Source: Shinella sp. XGS7
Lineage (GTDB): Bacteria > Pseudomonadota > Gammaproteobacteria > Burkholderiales > Burkholderiaceae_C
Direction of reading: 5' to 3'
Length of the DNA stretch: 64,000 bases
NCBI RefSeq assembly: GCF_020535565.1
Contig: NZ_CP084758.1
Coordinates: 2,865,001-2,929,000 of the forward strand
The translations under genes were made by a program, and so were the position numbers. Shown one piece after another: positions 45,228 through 54,491 of the stretch; within the stretch, counting starts at the first letter, position 1; every line of letters begins with the position of its first letter. Below the pieces are notes generated by a model. It was not told the DNA's origin, ran no database searches, and saw nothing but the letters and a program-made list of their open reading frames with translations.

Positions 45228-46610
45228 ATGTCCTCCACCCTGCGCATCTACAACACGCTGACCCGAGCGGTCGAGCCTTTTGCCCCCATCGAGCCTGGCC
45301 ATGTCCGCATGTATGTCTGCGGCATGACCATCTACGACCTGTGTCATGTGGGGCATGCGCGGATGATGATGGCTTTCGACGTGGTGCAGCGCTGGCTCAA
45401 GGCCTCGGGCTACCGCGTCACCTATGTCCGCAACATCACGGACATCGACGACAAGATCATCAAGCGCGCCGTGGAGCGCGGCATCAGCATCCGCGAGCTC
45501 ACCGACGAGATGATCGCCGCCATGCACCGCGACATCGGCGCCCTGGGCGTGGAGCGTCCCACGCATGAGCCGCGCGCCACCGAGTACGTGCCCCAGATGC
45601 TGCAGATGATCGGCACGCTGGAAGGCAAGGGCCTGGCCTACCGCGCCAGCAATGGCGATGTGAACTACGCGGTGCGCAAGTTCCCCGGCTACGGCAAGCT
45701 CTCCGGCAAGTCGCTGGACGATCTGCGCGCCGGCGAGCGCGTGGCCGTGGACGACGGCAAGCTCGATCCCCTGGACTTCGTGCTCTGGAAGGCGGCCAAG
45801 CCCAGCGAGCCCGAGGACGCCAAGTACGCCAGCGAATTCGGCCCAGGCCGTCCGGGCTGGCATATCGAGTGCTCGGCCATGTCGGCCGCCTATCTCGGCG
45901 AGGTCTTCGACATCCATGGCGGCGGGCTCGATCTCATCTTCCCGCATCATGAGAACGAGATCGCCCAGAGCGAAGGCGCGCTGGGCCAGCCCTTTGTGAA
46001 CTTCTGGGTGCACAACGGCTTCCTGAACGTGGACAACGAGAAGATGTCCAAGAGCCTGGGCAACTTCTTCACCATCCAGGATGTGCTGAAGAAGTTCGAT
46101 GGCGAGACCCTGCGCTACTTCATGCTGCGCACGCATTACCGCAGCCCCTTCAATTTCAGCGACGCCCATCTGGAAGACGCCCGTGGCGCTCTGCGCCGCC
46201 TCTACACCGCGCTGGACGCGGTGGGCGAGGTGGAGGCGGGGGCCATCGACTGGGCCCATCCCCAGGCCGCGGCCTTCAAGGCCGCGATGGACGACGACTT
46301 CAATGTGCCGGCCGCCCTGGCCTCGCTGTTCGAGCTGGCCAGCGAGATCAACCGCAGCGGCTCCCTGGACGCGGCCCGCCTGCTCAAGAGCCTGGGCGCC
46401 TGCCTGGGCGTGCTGCAGCTGACGCCGCGCGCCTATCTGCAGGGCGGCAGCGGTGTGGACGAGGCCAACATCCAGGCGCGCATCGACGCGCGTGCCGCGG
46501 CCAAGGCCGCGCGCGACTTTGCCGAGGCCGATCGCATCCGCCAGGAGTTGCTGGCGGAGGGCATTGTGCTGAAGGACACGGCGCAGGGCACGAGCTGGGT
46601 GAAGGCCTGA
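45228..46610 (+). CDS. cysS: Cysteinyl-tRNA synthetase
   Basis: Charges tRNA-Cys. 460 residues from ATG 45228. Class I: HIGH-like [14 protein letters not shown], zinc ligands in [15 protein letters not shown] and [20 protein letters not shown], and KMSKSLGN. The stretch 45845-45970 ([20 protein letters not shown]) uses CTC/ATC/GTC codons unlike the rest and may be another mosaic tract. It is followed by a DNA glycosylase gene with a one-base gap. Confidence 0.96.
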   Translation: MSSTLRIYNTLTRAVEPFAPIEPGHVRMYVCGMTIYDLCHVGHARMMMAFDVVQRWLKASGYRVTYVRNITDIDDKIIKRAVERGISIRELTDEMIAAMHRDIGALGVERPTHEPRATEYVPQMLQMIGTLEGKGLAYRASNGDVNYAVRKFPGYGKLSGKSLDDLRAGERVAVDDGKLDPLDFVLWKAAKPSEPEDAKYASEFGPGRPGWHIECSAMSAAYLGEVFDIHGGGLDLIFPHHENEIAQSEGALGQPFVNFWVHNGFLNVDNEKMSKSLGNFFTIQDVLKKFDGETLRYFMLRTHYRSPFNFSDAHLEDARGALRRLYTALDAVGEVEAGAIDWAHPQAAAFKAAMDDDFNVPAALASLFELASEINRSGSLDAARLLKSLGACLGVLQLTPRAYLQGGSGVDEANIQARIDARAAAKAARDFAEADRIRQELLAEGIVLKDTAQGTSWVKA

Positions 46611-46611
46611 G

Positions 46612-47265
46612 GTGGGACGCGCTGCAGCGGGGGTGACCCCGGACTATTGGGACGAGGCGTGCCGCCATCTGGCCAAGCGCGACCGCGTCATGAAGAAGCT
46701 GATCCCGCAGTTCGGCGAAGCCCGGCTGCAGGCGCGTGGCGATGCCTTCACCACCCTGGCCCGCTCCATCGTGGGCCAGCAGATCTCGGTCAAGTCCGCC
46801 CAGTCGGTATGGGACAAGTTCGCGGCCCTGCTGCCCGGCCCCACCACCCGGGTGCAGCCCGCGGCCGTGCTGGGTCTGGCGCCGGAGAGCCTGCGTGGCG
46901 CCGGCCTCTCGGCCCGCAAGGTGGACTATCTGCGCGATCTGGCCCAGCATTTCGAGGATGGTCAGGTGCATGTGCGTCAATGGACGCAAATGGACGACGA
47001 AGCCATCATCGAAGAGCTGGTGGCCATTCGCGGCATCGGTCGCTGGACGGCCGAGATGTTCCTGATCTTCCACCTGATGCGGCCCAATGTGCTGCCGCTG
47101 GACGATGCCGGTCTGATCAAGGGCATCAGCGAACATTACTTCTCCGGCGAGCCCGTGTCGCGCGCCGAGGCCCGCGAGCTGGGCGAGGCCTGGGCCCCCT
47201 ATCGCTCGGTGGCCACATGGTACATTTGGCGCAGCCTCGATCCGCTGCCCGTGGAATTTGACTAG
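46612..47265 (+). CDS. DNA-3-methyladenine glycosylase, AlkA/HhH-GPD type
   Basis: Base-excision repair of alkylated purines. 217 residues from GTG 46612. Helix-hairpin-helix VAIRGIGRWTAEMFLIF (about 135-151) with catalytic Asp in LPLDDAGLIKG; early IVGQQISVKSAQSVWDKF. The short form without the N-terminal domain of E. coli AlkA. Shares a transcript with cysS. Confidence 0.93.
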   Translation: MGRAAAGVTPDYWDEACRHLAKRDRVMKKLIPQFGEARLQARGDAFTTLARSIVGQQISVKSAQSVWDKFAALLPGPTTRVQPAAVLGLAPESLRGAGLSARKVDYLRDLAQHFEDGQVHVRQWTQMDDEAIIEELVAIRGIGRWTAEMFLIFHLMRPNVLPLDDAGLIKGISEHYFSGEPVSRAEARELGEAWAPYRSVATWYIWRSLDPLPVEFD

Positions 47266-47322
47266 GCAGGCCCGGCGCCCAACAGGTGCAAGAGCCCTTC
47301 ATCGCTGAAAGAACCAAGCAGG

Positions 47323-48294
<972 letters not shown>

Positions 48295-48301
48295 TACGCC
48301 G

Positions 48302-49633
48302 GTGTTGCCCGATGCGCCGGCGCCCCATGCCGGCGTCTTCGCCGTCGCCTACAGCGGCGGCCGCGATTCCACCGCCCTGCTGCACCTGAGCGCGCGTCGG
48401 GCCCAAGCCCTGGGCCTGCGTGTGCTCGCCCTGCATGTGCACCACGGTCTGAGCGCCCACGCCGATGCCTGGCTGGCGCATTGCGAATCGCAGTGCCGGG
48501 CCTGGGCCGCCCAGGGCCTGCCACTGAGCTTTCATTGCCGTCGTCTAGCCGGGGCTCCGGCCGCCGGCCAGAGCATCGAGGCCTGGGCCCGCGAGGGACG
48601 CTACCGCGCGCTCTGCGAGATGGCCGGGCAGGGCGGGGCCTCTGTGCTCCTGCTGGCCCAGCATCGCCGTGATCAGGCCGAGACCTGGCTGCTGCAGGCC
48701 TTGCGCGGCGCCGGCGCGGCGGGCCTGGCGGCCATGCCGGTCCTGCAGACGCGCGAGCAAGGCCTGGTCTGGGCCCGGCCCTGGCTGGACCAGCCGCGCG
48801 AAGCCATCGAAGCCTATCTGGCCGAGCAGGGCCTGAGTTTCATCGATGACGACAGCAATGGCGACGTACGCTACGCCCGCAACCGCCTGCGTCTGCAGGT
48901 CTGGCCGGGTCTGAGCGCCGCTTTTCCCGGGGCCGAGGCTGCGCTGAGCCAGTCCGCCCAATGGGCCCAGCAGGCGCTGGCGCTGCAGCGCGAGCTGGCG
49001 GCGCAAGACCTGCCCCCGCTGTGCTCGGATGAGGGCCTGGATGTGGTTGGGCTGCTCGGGCTTTCGCCCGCGCGCGCCAGCAATGCCCTGCGGGCCTGGT
49101 TGCGGCAGACCCTCGGTCAGGCCGCGCTGGCCAGCCTGGTGCAACGCCTGCTGGCCGAACTGCCCGGGCGTCGCGTGGGCGCCTGGCCTTGCGGAGCGGG
49201 CGAGCTGCGGCTTTACCGGGGAAGGCTTTGTCTGGGGGCCGCAGCCGCGCGCGATCCCCTGGCCGAGTTCGGCCCGCTGGACCTCAGCCGTCCCGGCTTT
49301 CACGCCCTGCCGCAGGCCGGCGGCGGATGGTGGGTGGAAGCAGCCGGTGAGGGTGAGGCCGGCTTGCCCGCCCCGCTGCTGCAGGCGGTGCAGGCGCGGC
49401 CGCGCCAGGGTGGCGAGCAGTTCCAGGCCCAGCCGCGCGGCCTGCCCCGCAGCCTCAAGAAATGCTTTCAGGCGGCGGCCGTGCCGGCCTGGCAGCGCAG
49501 CGGTCCGCTGCTCTTTGCGGGCGATCGCCTGCTCTGGGTGCCGGGGCTGGGGGCGGATGCGCGCGCCTGGGCCGAAGCCGGTGCGCCGGGGCTGAAGCTG
49601 CGCTGGCAGGCCGATTCTGTGCCCGCTCTGTAA
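48302..49633 (+). CDS. tilS: tRNA(Ile)-lysidine synthetase
   Basis: Makes lysidine at position 34 of tRNA-Ile(CAU). I use GTG 48302, eight bases after accA, giving 443 residues; ATG 48263 in the same frame is possible but overlaps accA by 32 bases. PP-loop AYSGGRDSTALLHL, HVHHGLSAHAD, LAQHRRDQAETWLLQALRGAG, and a C-terminal substrate domain (RSLKKCFQAAAVPAWQR). Ribosome site not visible for either start. Confidence 0.92.
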   Translation: MLPDAPAPHAGVFAVAYSGGRDSTALLHLSARRAQALGLRVLALHVHHGLSAHADAWLAHCESQCRAWAAQGLPLSFHCRRLAGAPAAGQSIEAWAREGRYRALCEMAGQGGASVLLLAQHRRDQAETWLLQALRGAGAAGLAAMPVLQTREQGLVWARPWLDQPREAIEAYLAEQGLSFIDDDSNGDVRYARNRLRLQVWPGLSAAFPGAEAALSQSAQWAQQALALQRELAAQDLPPLCSDEGLDVVGLLGLSPARASNALRAWLRQTLGQAALASLVQRLLAELPGRRVGAWPCGAGELRLYRGRLCLGAAAARDPLAEFGPLDLSRPGFHALPQAGGGWWVEAAGEGEAGLPAPLLQAVQARPRQGGEQFQAQPRGLPRSLKKCFQAAAVPAWQRSGPLLFAGDRLLWVPGLGADARAWAEAGAPGLKLRWQADSVPAL

Positions 49634-49665
49634 CGTCCATGTCAGTTTTGCTGCAGCGCGGCAGC

Positions 49666-49671
49666 TAGAAT
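49666..49671 (+). promoter_or_regulatory. -10 of lysC
   Basis: TAGAAT, 68 bases before the ATG, without a good -35. Confidence 0.4.
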
Positions 49672-49738
49672 CTTGGGCTGCGAAAAGCGGCGCAAACTGC
49701 CCGATTCCGGGCCCCGACTCCCGCGTTGAAGACTCCCC

Positions 49739-51013
49739 ATGGCCTTGATAGTTCACAAGTACGGCGGCACCTCGATGGGATCGACCGACCGTATCCGCAA
49801 CGTCGCCAAGCGTGTCGCCAAATGGGCGCGTGCCGGGCATCAGATGGTGGTCGTGCCCTCGGCCATGAGCGGCGAAACCAATCGCCTGCTGGGCCTGGCC
49901 AAGGAGCTGTCGCCGGCCGGCGCGAGCACGCCCGAGCTGATGCGCGAACTGGACATGATTGCCGCCACCGGTGAGCAGGTCTCGGTGGGTCTGCTGGCCA
50001 TTGCGCTGCAGGCCGAAGGTCTGGAGGCGGTCAGCTACACCGGCTGGCAGGTGCCCGTGCAGACCGATTCCTCCCACACCAAGGCCCGCATCGAGAGCAT
50101 CGACGACGCCAAGGTGCGCGCCGACCTGAGCGCAGGCCGGGTGGTGGTGATCGCCGGCTTCCAGGGCGTGGACGAGGACCAGAACATCACGACCCTGGGC
50201 CGTGGCGGCTCCGACACCTCGGCCGTGGCCATCGCCGCGGCGATGAAGGCCGACGAGTGCCTGATCTACACCGATGTGGACGGCGTCTACACCACCGACC
50301 CGCGCATCGTGCCCGAGGCGCGCCGCCTGCACACCATCAGTTTCGAAGAGATGCTGGAGATGGCCTCGCTGGGTTCCAAGATCCTGCAGATCCGCTCGGT
50401 GGAGTTCGCAGGCAAGTACCGTGTGCCGCTGCGCGTGCTGTCCAGCTTCACGCCCTGGGACATCGATATCAACGAGGAAGCCAAGTCCGGCACCCTGATC
50501 AGTTTTGAAGAGGACGAAAAAATGGAACAAGCCGTCGTGTCGGGCATCGCCTTCAACCGTGACGAAGCCAAGGTGACCCTGCTGGGCGTGCCGGACAAGC
50601 CGGGCATCGCGTTCCAGATCCTGGGCCCGGTGGCCGATGCCAATATCGATGTGGACGTGATCATCCAGAACGTCTCGCAGGACGGCAAGACCGACTTCAG
50701 CTTCACCGTGCACCGCAATGACTATGCGCGCGCCATCGAGCTGCTGGAGAAGACCGTGGGCCCGGCCGTGCAGGCCGCCAAGGTGGTGGGCGACCAGCGC
50801 ATCTGCAAGGTGTCCATCGTGGGTATCGGCATGCGCTCGCATGTGGGCGTGGCCTCCAAGATGTTCCGCGCGCTGAGCGAGGAGGGCATCAATATCCAGA
50901 TGATCTCCACCAGCGAGATCAAGACCTCGGTCGTGATCGACGAGAAGTACATGGAGCTGGCCGTGCGCGCCCTGCACAAGGCCTTCGACCTGGACCAGGA
51001 ACAGGCCGCCTGA
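49739..51013 (+). CDS. lysC: Aspartate kinase, two-ACT-domain form
   Basis: L-aspartate + ATP = aspartyl phosphate, start of lysine, methionine and threonine synthesis. 424 residues. Kinase part begins VHKYGGTSMGSTDR; GRGGSDTSAVAIAAA, TDVDGVYTTDPRIV. C-terminal ACT pair from about 270 (VTLLGVPDKPGIAFQIL, VSIVGIGMRSHVGVA), the site of lysine/threonine feedback. An in-frame ATG at codon 262 (50522) with GAAGAGGA upstream could start a separate regulatory beta subunit, as known for LysC in Corynebacterium and Bacillus. Confidence 0.97.
   Translation: MALIVHKYGGTSMGSTDRIRNVAKRVAKWARAGHQMVVVPSAMSGETNRLLGLAKELSPAGASTPELMRELDMIAATGEQVSVGLLAIALQAEGLEAVSYTGWQVPVQTDSSHTKARIESIDDAKVRADLSAGRVVVIAGFQGVDEDQNITTLGRGGSDTSAVAIAAAMKADECLIYTDVDGVYTTDPRIVPEARRLHTISFEEMLEMASLGSKILQIRSVEFAGKYRVPLRVLSSFTPWDIDINEEAKSGTLISFEEDEKMEQAVVSGIAFNRDEAKVTLLGVPDKPGIAFQILGPVADANIDVDVIIQNVSQDGKTDFSFTVHRNDYARAIELLEKTVGPAVQAAKVVGDQRICKVSIVGIGMRSHVGVASKMFRALSEEGINIQMISTSEIKTSVVIDEKYMELAVRALHKAFDLDQEQAA
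50507..50524 (+). promoter_or_regulatory. Possible internal ribosome site and start of an aspartokinase beta subunit
   Basis: GAAGAGGA (50507-50514) lies seven bases before the in-frame ATG 50522; the product MEQAVVSGIAFNRDEAKVTL would be 163 residues holding only the ACT domains. Confidence 0.45.
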
Positions 51014-51029
51014 AAATTTTCAATGAATT

Positions 51030-51059
51030 TTGCTTGGGGCCTCAAAATCTTGGTATAGA
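51030..51059 (+). promoter_or_regulatory. Promoter of tRNA-Ser
   Basis: -35 TTGCTT (51030-51035), 18-base spacer, -10 TATAGA (51054-51059). Start is expected near 51067, eight bases before the mature tRNA. Confidence 0.75.
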
Positions 51060-51074
51060 ATGCGAGGCTCTGCT

Positions 51075-51164
51075 GGAGAGGTGGCCGAGTGGTCGAAGGC
51101 GCTCCCCTGCTAAGGGAGTATACCGGAAACGGTATCGAGGGTTCGAATCCCTTCTTCTCCGCCA
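51075..51164 (+). tRNA. tRNA-Ser(GCT)
   Basis: 90 bases including an encoded 3' CCA (51162-51164). Acceptor stem GGAGAGG/CTTCTCC, discriminator G, anticodon stem CTCCC/GGGAG with loop CTGCTAA (anticodon GCT at 51109-51111), a long variable arm (TATACCG-GAAA-CGGTATC) typical of serine tRNAs, and a T loop GTTCGAATC. It reads AGC and AGU codons. Confidence 0.98.
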
Positions 51165-51176
51165 GCAAAACATGGA

Positions 51177-51209
51177 AACGCCGCGCAATGAAAATTGCGC
51201 GGCGTTTTT
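51177..51209 (+). terminator. Terminator of tRNA-Ser
   Basis: AACGCCGCGCAA/TTGCGCGGCGTT stem with a TGAAAA loop, followed by TTTTT. Confidence 0.95.
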
Positions 51210-51634
51210 CATTGGGCTTGCTGCCGAGCTCCAGTCTCGCTGCGAACCCTTGCTGCTCCGCTTCCTGTTCAGGCGCAAGACCTGACCCTCGCTCGCGACA
51301 GCGCTCCCGGCGCATTCGTCGCCGCCGAACGCCCACCTCACTCCGATTTCCTGCTTTGTTGCAAAAGCAAGACGAACTCGCGTTTGTTCTACTTGCATTG
51401 CTCGGGTGTGAAGGAATTGTTTCTGTAGACTGCGCACCCTATCCTGCAGCGCCCTGGTGGCGACGGGACCCGCCCGCGAGGCCAGATCCACAAGATCAGC
51501 CCGTGCGTGCACGTGACCTCGCCTGCAGCGAAGGCACCTGATAGCGGGTGCTCTGTGATCCTGCGCGCCACCCCGGCCGGTCCTGCTTTGTGGGCCGGGC
51601 ACGCGCAGCGACGTGAATCTGGAAGTTTGAGATC
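51210..51634. other. 425-base leader before the TonB receptor
   Basis: No gene found; short open frames have no ribosome sites. A TAGACT (51426-51431) may be a -10, with no matching -35. The stretch is long for a simple promoter, so a regulated leader is possible, but I see no known riboswitch. Confidence 0.4.
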
Positions 51635-54442
51635 TTGAAGTACCCCCTCTCCCGCATCGCCCCCCGAACCCTGCCCACCGTGGGCGCCCTGGCTGCCGCC
51701 CTGTGCTGCGCCAACCTTCAGGCCCAGGAGCCCGGCACGCCACAGCAGTTGCAGCGCGTTGAAATCACCGGCTCCAACATCAAGCGCCTGGCCAGTGAGA
51801 CCGCGTCGCCCGTGCAGGTGATCAGCCGTGAAGACATCCGCCAGACCGGTGCCAGCACCGTGCGCCAGGTGCTGGACACCCTGACCGGCAGCTATGGCAA
51901 CGAGCTGCGCGACGATGGCGGCTCCACCGGTTTTGCCGCCGGCGCCTCCGGCGTGTCCATGCGCGGCCTGGGCAAGGGCGCCACCCTGGTGCTGCTCAAC
52001 GGCCGCCGCGTGGCGGCCTTTGGCCTGGCCGATGGTGCGCAGGAGATGTTCGTCAATGTGGATTCGATCCCGGCCGACGCCATCGAGCGCATCGAGACCC
52101 TGAAGGACGGCGCCTCCGCCATCTACGGCTCCGACGCCATGGCCGGCGTGATCAACATCATCACGCGCCGCGGCTACCAGGGCCTGGGCCTGAGCGCGAG
52201 CAAGACCTTCAACACCGATCCCAGCGCGGGCGGCCAGCACACGCTGAGCCTGGTGGGCGGCTGGGGCGATCTGGACAAGGACCGCTTCAACGTCTTCAGC
52301 AATGTGGAGCTCTACAAGCGCCAGGGCTTCACGGTGGCCGATGTGAAGGGCGATTATCCGGCCTGGCACAAGGCCTATGTGGCCAACGCCTTTGGCGATC
52401 CCAGTGTCTATGCCTTCCCCGGCAACTATGTGCGCAGTGGCAAGGCCGGCACCGAGTTCGCGGCCATGCCCGGCTGCAAGACGCTCAACAGCCAGGGCCT
52501 GTGCGTGGCCGATATCAACGGCCTGAACCCGGTCTCGGACCCGGCCGAGCGCCTCAACCTCTTCAGCGCCGCACGCCTGAAGCTCAGCGACACGCTGGAG
52601 GGTTTTGCCGAGCTGTCCTACTCCAAGACCAAGACCGAGTACCGCAGCCTGCCCTTCACCATCGCGGCCGGCCAGCCCTGGCGCTGGTACGACGGCTACA
52701 ACAAGAAGACCCAGCTGGTGAATCCGCCCGAGTGGCGCCTGGGCGACGCCGCCTATCCGGCCCAGTTCAACGGCCGGCCCAATGACGGCAGCCCCGTGGG
52801 CATCAACTACCGCTTCCTGGACGACAGCGCCATGTGGGGCGCGCCCTCCGAGGCCGACCAGTACCGGGTGCTGACCGGCCTCAAGGGCGTGTACCGTGAC
52901 ATGGACTGGGAAGTGGCCCTGGGCCGCGTGGGTGCCAAGGCCGACAAGTACAGCCGCTGGGCGCATCGCGACATCGTGTCCGCCGTGCAGTCGGGCGAGT
53001 ACAAGCTGGGCGGCCCCAACAGCCCCGAGCTGCTGGAGCGCCTGTTCCCGCGCAACGGCACCAGCGGCCGCAACCACCAGAACTTCATCGACGCCAAGCT
53101 CAGCGGCGAGCTGATGGAGCTGGCCGGTGGCCCGCTGTCCTTCGCCCTGGGCGCCGAGCATCGCCAGGAGGCCGTGAGCATCCGCTCCAGCGATAACGTG
53201 ATGCGTGCCGAGATCATCGGCCGCGGCGCCTTGCTGGTGGACGGCAAGCGCAATCTCGACGCCGCCTTCCTGGAGCTGAACGCTCCTGTGCTCAAGCGCC
53301 TGGAGCTCAATGGCGCGCTGCGCCTGGACAAGGCCACGGGCTTCAAGGCCCATGTCTCGCCCAAGCTGGGCCTGCGCTACGAGGTCTCGCCCCAGCTGCT
53401 GCTGCGCGGCACCGTGGCCGGCGGCTTCCGTGCGCCCAACATCCCCGAGACCCTGGGCGATGTGGGCGTGACCGGCTTCTTCAACCGCATGGTTGACCCG
53501 CGTCGCTGCGAGACCGCCACCGACATCAGCAATGTGCTGAAGACCGGCACCGCCCAGGACGTGAGCGATGCCGCCACGGCCTTCAACTCGGGCTGCCTGG
53601 CCGGCATGCCGGCCATGATCTCGGCCAACCCGCAGCTCAAGCCCGAGACCTCGCGCAGCCTGACCCTGGGCTTTGTGTTCGAGCCCAGCCGCTCGCTCTC
53701 CCTGGCCATGGACTATTACCGGATCGAGCGCCGGGACGAGATCGGTTTCCGCGACGTCTCCTATGTGCTGGGCCGCGAGGGCAAGCCGGGCTACGAAGGC
53801 GCCATCTCGCGCGGCGAGATCAGCGCCCAGGACCAGCGCCTGGCCGCCCGCGCCAACCAGCTGCAGCCCGGTGCCAATTTCGCCTGGGGCGCCGGTCAGG
53901 TCAGCTCCCTGCTGCTGAGCTACGAGAACCTGGGCAAGACCCTGAGCTCGGGCATCGACCTGGATGTGAAGGGCCGCGTGGGCAACCCCGAGTTCGGCAG
54001 CCTGACCCTGGGTCTGGCCACCACCTATGCCCTGAGCTACCGCCCCTGGGACATGGAAGCCGGCCGCTGGCGTCCCAACCAGGTGGGCCTGCGCAACAAG
54101 CCGCGCCTGAAGTCCGTGCTCTCGGCCAACTGGTCGCGCGAGGCCTGGAGCGCCGGTCTGCGCCTGACCATCAGCTCGGCCACCAAGCTCTATGGCGACG
54201 AGGTGGAGCAGAAGGACTGGAGCGAGGCCGCCTGCCTCAAGCGCCTCAAGCCGGTGGATGTGCCTTGCTTCGTCGATTCGGATCTGCGCACCGATGTGAG
54301 CGTGGCCTACAGCGGCTTCAAGAACCTGCGCCTCTCGCTCAACATCAACAACCTGACCGGTGCCGACAACCCGGTCAATCTGCGTGACGGCTACAAGCTG
54401 CGCCCGCGCACCCTCAAGCTGGGTGCCGAGTACAGCTTCTAA
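51635..54442 (+). CDS. TonB-dependent outer-membrane receptor
   Basis: 935 residues. Start is TTG 51635: an in-frame stop at 51614 and no near ATG force this, with GGAAG upstream. Signal peptide at 1-32 (TVGALAAALCCANLQAQ). Mature start VEITGSNIKR, plug domain (SPVQVISREDIRQTGASTVR; VLLNGRRVAAFG; GASAIYGSDAMAGVINIITRR), then a 22-strand barrel ending LRPRTLKLGAEYSF with a terminal Phe. Receptors of this GSNIKR type in Xanthomonas and relatives often import carbohydrates or oligomers; the ligand is unknown. No regulator or enzyme gene is adjacent to hint at it. Confidence 0.93.
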   Translation: MKYPLSRIAPRTLPTVGALAAALCCANLQAQEPGTPQQLQRVEITGSNIKRLASETASPVQVISREDIRQTGASTVRQVLDTLTGSYGNELRDDGGSTGFAAGASGVSMRGLGKGATLVLLNGRRVAAFGLADGAQEMFVNVDSIPADAIERIETLKDGASAIYGSDAMAGVINIITRRGYQGLGLSASKTFNTDPSAGGQHTLSLVGGWGDLDKDRFNVFSNVELYKRQGFTVADVKGDYPAWHKAYVANAFGDPSVYAFPGNYVRSGKAGTEFAAMPGCKTLNSQGLCVADINGLNPVSDPAERLNLFSAARLKLSDTLEGFAELSYSKTKTEYRSLPFTIAAGQPWRWYDGYNKKTQLVNPPEWRLGDAAYPAQFNGRPNDGSPVGINYRFLDDSAMWGAPSEADQYRVLTGLKGVYRDMDWEVALGRVGAKADKYSRWAHRDIVSAVQSGEYKLGGPNSPELLERLFPRNGTSGRNHQNFIDAKLSGELMELAGGPLSFALGAEHRQEAVSIRSSDNVMRAEIIGRGALLVDGKRNLDAAFLELNAPVLKRLELNGALRLDKATGFKAHVSPKLGLRYEVSPQLLLRGTVAGGFRAPNIPETLGDVGVTGFFNRMVDPRRCETATDISNVLKTGTAQDVSDAATAFNSGCLAGMPAMISANPQLKPETSRSLTLGFVFEPSRSLSLAMDYYRIERRDEIGFRDVSYVLGREGKPGYEGAISRGEISAQDQRLAARANQLQPGANFAWGAGQVSSLLLSYENLGKTLSSGIDLDVKGRVGNPEFGSLTLGLATTYALSYRPWDMEAGRWRPNQVGLRNKPRLKSVLSANWSREAWSAGLRLTISSATKLYGDEVEQKDWSEAACLKRLKPVDVPCFVDSDLRTDVSVAYSGFKNLRLSLNINNLTGADNPVNLRDGYKLRPRTLKLGAEYSF

Positions 54443-54452
54443 GCCCCTCGCC

Positions 54453-54478
54453 AAAGGCCTCGCGAGAGGCCTTTTTTC
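54453..54478. terminator. Terminator after the TonB receptor
   Basis: AAAGGCCTC-GCGA-GAGGCCTTT then TTT. Also suited to the convergent MocR gene. Confidence 0.92.
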
Positions 54479-54491
54479 TGCCCGGCGCTTT

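Noticed and set aside
48545-50977. 810-codon minus-strand frame
   Set aside because: Crosses tilS and lysC in antisense; composition shows it is a shadow.
51389-54454. 1021-codon minus-strand frame
   Set aside because: Exactly opposite the TonB receptor; no recognisable motif.
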